Origin: Armillaria gallica
Taxonomy: Eukaryota; Basidiomycota; Agaricomycetes; Agaricales; Physalacriaceae
DNA length: 64,000 nucleotides
Assembly (NCBI GenBank): GCA_037576215.1
Contig: JBANDB010000017.1
Span: 248,001-312,000 of the forward strand
Direction: 5' to 3'
Shown in pieces: positions 58,784 through 64,000 of the stretch (positions are counted from its first letter, which is position 1; the number at the start of each line of letters is the position of its first letter). The notes below the pieces were generated by a model. That model ran no database searches, had not been told where the DNA came from, and saw only the letters and a program-made list of their open reading frames with translations. The position numbers and the translations under genes are program-made.

Positions 58784-60862
58784 TCATACACTATCCTTCT
58801 CATCGTCAGACAAACTTTTCGAGTCTACCACTGATTCCGAGCTTCTAGCAATGCGAACAATGTCAAATTCTTCAACACCAATCTTACGGATGACCGCCCA
58901 TGCAAATGGCAACGAAAATACAACTGTGAAAGGTTATGATTTAAACTGTCTCGCGTCAAGATAAAGGAAACGTACTCAGACCAACGTTAAGGCCAATAGA
59001 CAGCCAATCGGTAGTGTTACTAGACTTGATGCCGTACGCGACGGCTTGGCCCGCGCATTCAACACCTCGAAGTGTTCCCGTCATATACGAGAGGGATATG
59101 AAATCGTTGGACACTAGCAATCGAAATGAATAAAGGGACAAAAGACAGATGAACTGGACACCTACTGTGTGAAATAATCCAGTACAAGCTTGTCTGTGTC
59201 GCCATAGTGGCTAGATCAAACAGTAGGAACAAGGTGAAAGTCTTGCCAAAGAAAGACCCTGAAGTCCAGTCGATTTCCGGCTGTGCGTCTTCCAACTGTT
59301 TGGTAACAATGGCTGCCCATACCCTAAAAATATGTCAATGAGTGACGCACGAGACAAGATGACTATGACTAACCAGAGAGCCAAGTTTAAGACCATCAAG
59401 GCGATGAAACTCCATCGCGCGCGCTGTTTCACAGTGAAACGCTTGTTATCGAGAAAATACCCAATCATGAAGCCTCCGGCTATATCACCCCACGGGATAA
59501 CGAATGCGCAGAGAGATCTGGTTCGGACATTGAAGAATTGTGTTTGCAAGGTACCGATGTATGAACCATAGAACCAGGACGTGAAGAAAAGCGGACACAA
59601 AAGTAGCATCTACAAAGGTGAAAGTGAGAGTGTGCCGGGCATATGAGAAAAGCTATTTCACGTTTTTGTTGGAGACGACGTGAAACCATCTATAAGATCC
59701 GACATGAGCTCCAGTTGATAGAGTGAAGTTTTGCTTTACTCTGTGAAAGTTTGAATCCACCCAGTTTTCCTCAGCGCAATCTTGACGCCGTCCTTCCGTT
59801 GCACCTGCTCGGGATTTGACAGCAAAAGTGCGATAAACGGCCCCGCGCACATGATACCGATGATGACAAGGTAAGTTTTCAAGGAAACTGCACCGGTCGA
59901 GTCGATACTAGAGTTCAATCCAAAGATGATAGCTCCACCGATGACAGGTGCGGCATTGCGCATGAACACCCATAGACCAAGCATACGCCCTCGTCTGTCT
60001 TCCTCTGGGTAAGCTGTAATCCGAGAAATCAGCTTCAGCGATGTTTGTAGAGGAAGTATATTGAGCACAGCGTACAAGTGATAATGGGACCTTCAACCGA
60101 GTACATGAGCCCATCTGTCATTCCAGAAATGATGGAGCCTGGAAGAATTATATAAGTCAACTCATGACAGCCGCACAAAAAGATGGACTTTCCGAACATC
60201 AAGAACCATTGTGTTCCGTTCTTTGAGTTGAGATAAAGACTTCCGGCATAACTGGAGATAGTATGTTCAATCGGATGACTAGAGAAATTGTGACCAAAAG
60301 GGCACTCGGACTGACATGATATCACCAGTACTAGAAATCTCGTGGCCACTTAGTACTATGCCTCAAAGATACAGAAGGGAGACACGCTCACTAGAAGAGC
60401 CCATCGAACACCGATCTTACTGACGATGATCCCACCGACTATACAAAGGACCGCCATGAACACTGAAACGAAGTAAATATACATCTTCGGCACCGTAAAC
60501 GACAAGCTCCGAGTAACGAACCATAGCCAGCAGCAGCCGTAGCGTTGGCATACCACGGTGTAGCGAGACCACCAGCACCCAATGAGCTCAGGGCATTGTA
60601 CATTCCCTACCATTTTCTATGAAGACGGTAGACGATAATGACAGTAAAGCAGGATGCATACTGGGGCCTAGATGGTAGAAAACCCAGTTAGACACGCCTT
60701 TACCATGATAGTAAAACAAGCAATGCTCACGCAGAAAAATACCCCACCAACGACAATAATCTGAAATATGGTGCTACGGAACCAGTGCACCTTCATGTCG
60801 TCGCGAGCATCCTCCTGGGTGACAGAAACGCTGCCAGCGAAATTCTTGGTGGTTTCCGCCAT
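58784..60862 (-). CDS. UNC93-like major facilitator transporter
   Basis: Twelve-helix MFS protein of the UNC93/DUF895 group, which is common in fungi and of unknown substrate. Start MAETTKNFAGSVSV at 60862. Seen in order: STIFQIIVVGGVFFCAPGMYNALSSLGAGG (joined across an intron), TPWYANATAAAGYVSVFMAVLCIVGGII, AGSLYLNSKNGTQWFLMFG, SGMTDGLMYSVEGPIIT, YPEEDRRGRMLGLWVFMRN, then helices ending in SLYWIISHLSYMTGTLRGVECAGQAVAYGIKSS. The tail after the last helix is SLPFAWAVIRKIGVEEFD...SLSDDEKDSV, reached through a GTACGT donor near 58970. Signature matches yeast and plant UNC93 homologues. No defects found. Confidence 0.87.
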
Positions 60863-61503
60863 GATAGATAAGGAAACTCCGAGATACAAGAGCAAAATAT
60901 ATACTACCTGTGCCGTACCAACACGCGGAAGGACCACATGGCACCAGACAAGATAAGTGACCGGGTGAGAACTAAGTTGGAACTAAAATGAATATGAACC
61001 CCGCGGTAAAAATAGCTCACTTATCGTAATCGTCTCGATCAAGACGTCGAACTATTGGAAACCGATTGCAGCTGCAGTCCAATGGCTCCAATGGAGTCCG
61101 ACGGATGGTGACTTTATTTGATCAATGTTCTCTTCAGAAGGAAACAAACCAGAGTCGTGTACTACCTCGTAATAACACACTATGCTATGGGACCCACGGG
61201 CCTCGATAAGTCAATTGGAATAACATTCGGCCCAGTGCTACCGGCACATGCACCTACTCAGCCTATCTGATGGGCACCAAAACATATCCCACATGACCGG
61301 CAAAAACGACTATCGCATCATAGAAGGCCACGGCCACGGCCTGACTGTGGAGATGATACGTAGCGCAGTGCTTAGACTCTACAAATCGCTCTGGTAGTCC
61401 GTTCCACGCGCGCATATGTTTACCTAGTATTACAACATTGCCCGAGACAAGACAACAGAAAGGTATTATGAATGAATAACAAGCAAACCAATATCATGAT
61501 CCT
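60863..61503. other. intergenic stretch, nothing recognised
   Basis: 641 bp between the start of the UNC93-like gene and the 3' end of KEX2, both on the minus strand. No gene, repeat or RNA element recognised. Confidence 0.5.
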
Positions 61504-64000
61504 CTATGTGTAAAAATGTTTTCCGTGGGCAAGGGTATCATGCTTCGCTGGCATGTTGCCAACTATCCCCACTAAGACTCGGACTGGTGGATGCAGATCT
61601 TTCAGAGAACGCTTCCTTTCCTTCGTGAGATCGACTCGACTCTCATCTTCAGGATTGTCGCGATACTTTTGTTGAAGCCCTGAGCCACCGGCAGATTCAG
61701 GCTCTTCATCGTCCAGGAAACCGGAATGGAACCCAATTCCTTCAGATAATGGGCGCCCTCCACGTAAATGGGTCTCCTCATCGGCGTCCTCGTCATCCGA
61801 CACCTCCCCAAACGCATCATATAGTTCTTTGGTTGTCCGTGGCCGTTGTGATGTCGACCCGACTGTGCTCATCTGTAGGTCTTCGCCACCTGGGAATCGT
61901 GGAGTAGTCGGCATTCCTGGCTGCACGTGCCACACGCCTACGCCGCCACAAGAATATCAAAGCACCGATGCCAAAGACGGCGACGGCCCCAATAGCTCCA
62001 AAGAACCACTTTGGGTGCGACACAAGGTTCGATAGGCCATTGAACCAGCCTTCATCGACTGTTGGCGTGCTTGATGCACTGGCACTTTCGGATGTAGTAG
62101 ATGTTGGGGATGACTGCGGTGGAACGGTAGGTTTGTCGTATATCTTTGTGGTCGTGGGAGGAAGATCGGCGTCTGGATCCTCAGTCGGGGGGAAAGTGGT
62201 CACTTCAGTTGGAAGTTCGTAAGGTGTTGCTAGAGCGGCTTCTTTCGCGGAACCCCAGAACATCATATTCCATCCTAGGAAAGTACCGTTGTTCTCAGGA
62301 TTCCCTTGGTCGAAAACCCTGATGGTCCAATCGCCAATGGGATTTTCTCCCCTACGAGCACTGTTACTTTCCATGCCCTCATCACAAAAAAAAAACACTC
62401 ACCAATGCTTTATGGTCATGAATCTCCATCCGGGGTATCCTGTGGGATCCGAATCCTTCTTACGCTTACCTCCCAGCATGCTTTTAATTCCATTCGGGCT
62501 CACTATCTCTACTTCAACATCACCCCGACGACGATGGGAAATCCAGACTTGGACGTCGATGTGCTCGAGCTTCTCAAAATTGTGCTGTTGCACCATCTCC
62601 TCTGTCACCGTGATTGTGTTTGTCACTCCGCCCTCGCCGATGAATTGGCCTCCAGAATATTGGCCTTCTTCTGTCATCGTGCCGTTTTCCAGCTGTACGG
62701 TATGCGTTTTAATCCATGCCTGCGGCTTCACTAGCTCCCAGTCCTGTGCGGCCTTGACGTAGAGGTATGCGTCCAACGCCCCGAAGCCATACTTGTAGCT
62801 ATATTTACGGCCTGTCGCGGTTGTCTCCCAGTCTTCGTCGTCTTCATTGACCATACGCGCCGTCTCGACGCAAAGATGTTGGATGTCGCGCCAGGTTAAG
62901 TCAGGCCTATCGTGTGCGTCAGAAGAAGCCAAATGAAGGGATCAAAACCAGTATACCTGGCTTCTATGGCTAGAGTGAACACACCTGCCGCGTTCGGTGC
63001 TGCAGCTGAGGTTCCACCGTGACTGGTCGCACACGTGCCTTGACCTTTGTCGGTAGTTACCTTGGTGTACGATAAGTTTTGGATACATGAAAAGCCGACA
63101 TGAACGTACTATGTGCTTCCCGGATCCTGAACTATAAGCAACGATCATATTCGCTGCACAAGGCTCTGAGTAATACGGATGAAGTCCCATGTAGTCGATG
63201 GCAGATACAGTGACCGAATAGATGCTGTTCGTATAGCCGTCGAAATTGCATTGGTCGCCATGATCTGCACCGTTGCCGCTAGCGAAAACAAAGATAGAGC
63301 CTTTGCCGTCTCTACCCTTGTTGATACCATTAAGCACCGCCTTCTGAATTAAGTAGGAAGGCCCCTCCATAGCCTGACCGTTGTCCGGTGGTCCCCAACT
63401 GCAACTGTATATTGATACATTTTGGTAACCATAGTTGAGCGCCTTCGCTTCATCGACGTCGGAAATCGGTCCGGACAAGATACGAACACCCGCAACCTTG
63501 GCATCATAAGCAATACCGAGACCACATGCATTGTTCTTCCCCGCAGCAACTTGTCCGGCACACCGTGTACCGTGGTGGTCGTCTATGAGTTTTGGTGTCG
63601 GAAGGTCTTGGTGGTCGTTGAAGTCATACGAGTTGACAGCATCCTGGCAAGAGGAAATGAATTACGAACGGTCAACGAGGATTGACGACATACGAAATTG
63701 TCTTTCAAGTCATCATGGTCATAGTCCAATCCATCATCCACAAGGGAAGTAATAACGCCCTTCCCTGTAATCCCCATATCCCACACCGGTACAGGATTCA
63801 TCATATGCTCTGGGTGTTCGTCATTCACCAGGTGCCATTGCTGGTTGAAGAGTGGATCTTCTATGCCCAAACGTTGGGCAACATTCTGTGCAGAAGTTTC
63901 TGGAGGAGGTCTGATAGGTGGTGGCGCTCGCTTAACACGTTGGCGAGGCTCTTGTCGAGACAAATGTCGTACAGAAGACACTGTACTCGACCGACGGGAT
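61504..64000 (-). CDS. KEX2: kexin/Kex2 pro-protein convertase (5' partial, one apparent frameshift)
   Basis: Golgi membrane serine protease that cuts secreted precursors after Lys-Arg and Arg-Arg pairs. Runs off the right edge. The prodomain end shows a QRVKR self-cleavage site. Subtilisin triad: ITSLVDDGLDYDHDDL (Asp), DDHHGTRCAGQVAAG (His) and ATSHGGTSAAAPNAAG (Ser). A P-domain follows (NPIGDWTIRVFDQGNPENNGTF), then a Thr/Pro/Ser-rich stem, a single membrane helix (FFGAIGAVAVFGIGALIFLW) and an arginine cluster. In the cytosolic tail (TTKELYDAFGEVSDDEDADEE) the frame jumps by one base next to a GGG run at 61892-61894 (plus strand). The tail has a Tyr-based TGN-retention-like element. Confidence 0.93.

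Noticed and set aside
61892..61930. A 27-nt intron (gtggcgaag...cacag) in the KEX2 tail
   Set aside because: Far below the 45-60 nt norm of this genome and it would not restore the conserved tail.

Overview
The window is a nuclear chromosome segment of a filamentous basidiomycete, most likely a mushroom-forming Agaricomycete. Evidence: genes are dense on both strands and cut by many introns of about 45-60 bp with GT-AG borders. Gene content is fungal: a kexin, a Git3-like receptor, Tap42, a QDE-1-type RNA-dependent RNA polymerase, and single-exon F-box proteins of the kind expanded in mushrooms. No prokaryotic operons, CRISPR arrays, rRNA or confident tRNA genes were seen. Exon models were built by hand from splice signals, reading phase and family resemblance; none was checked by a database search.

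Left part (1-15.3 kb): the 3' end of TRAPP subunit Trs23, the splicing factor Prp45/SKIP (-), an unrecognised 348-residue protein (+), the PP2A leucine carboxyl methyltransferase Ppm1 (+), a complete 12-exon cellular RdRP (-), methylenetetrahydrofolate reductase (+) and the PP2A-binding protein Tap42 (+).

Centre (15.3-36.5 kb): a tandem array of amino-acid permease genes, all on the + strand. Five copies (A-E) have open 16-exon models of about 520-530 residues; three more are fragments. Copies fall in two types: I (A, B and the fragments) and II (C, D, E). Decayed pieces of the TAP42 3' end lie in front of A, C, D and E, so the duplicated unit once included the end of the neighbouring TAP42 gene. 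Promoters share CCAAT, GATATC and TATA-like elements, and spacers are repeated too.

Right part (36.5-64 kb): a pICln/Lot5-like protein, an F-box protein (-) head-to-head with Ypt6/Rab6, a 2.4 kb stretch without a recognisable gene, a Git3-like receptor, a broken 2H cyclic phosphodiesterase, an FAD monooxygenase, the Rpd3 histone deacetylase, an F-box protein, a macrodomain protein, the telomere protein Pot1 (one apparent frameshift), an UNC93-like transporter (-) and the kexin Kex2 (-, running off the right edge, one apparent frameshift).

Functional links: Ppm1 and Tap42 both act on PP2A, and in yeast the TOR-Tap42-PP2A branch controls nitrogen-regulated permease genes. Here TAP42 abuts a permease array whose promoters mostly carry a GATA-containing palindrome. 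That is suggestive but may only reflect the duplication history. The main novelty is the array: alternating I/II units, gene-tail fossils, mixed intact and decayed copies, and a GT-to-GC splice-donor change confined to type II.
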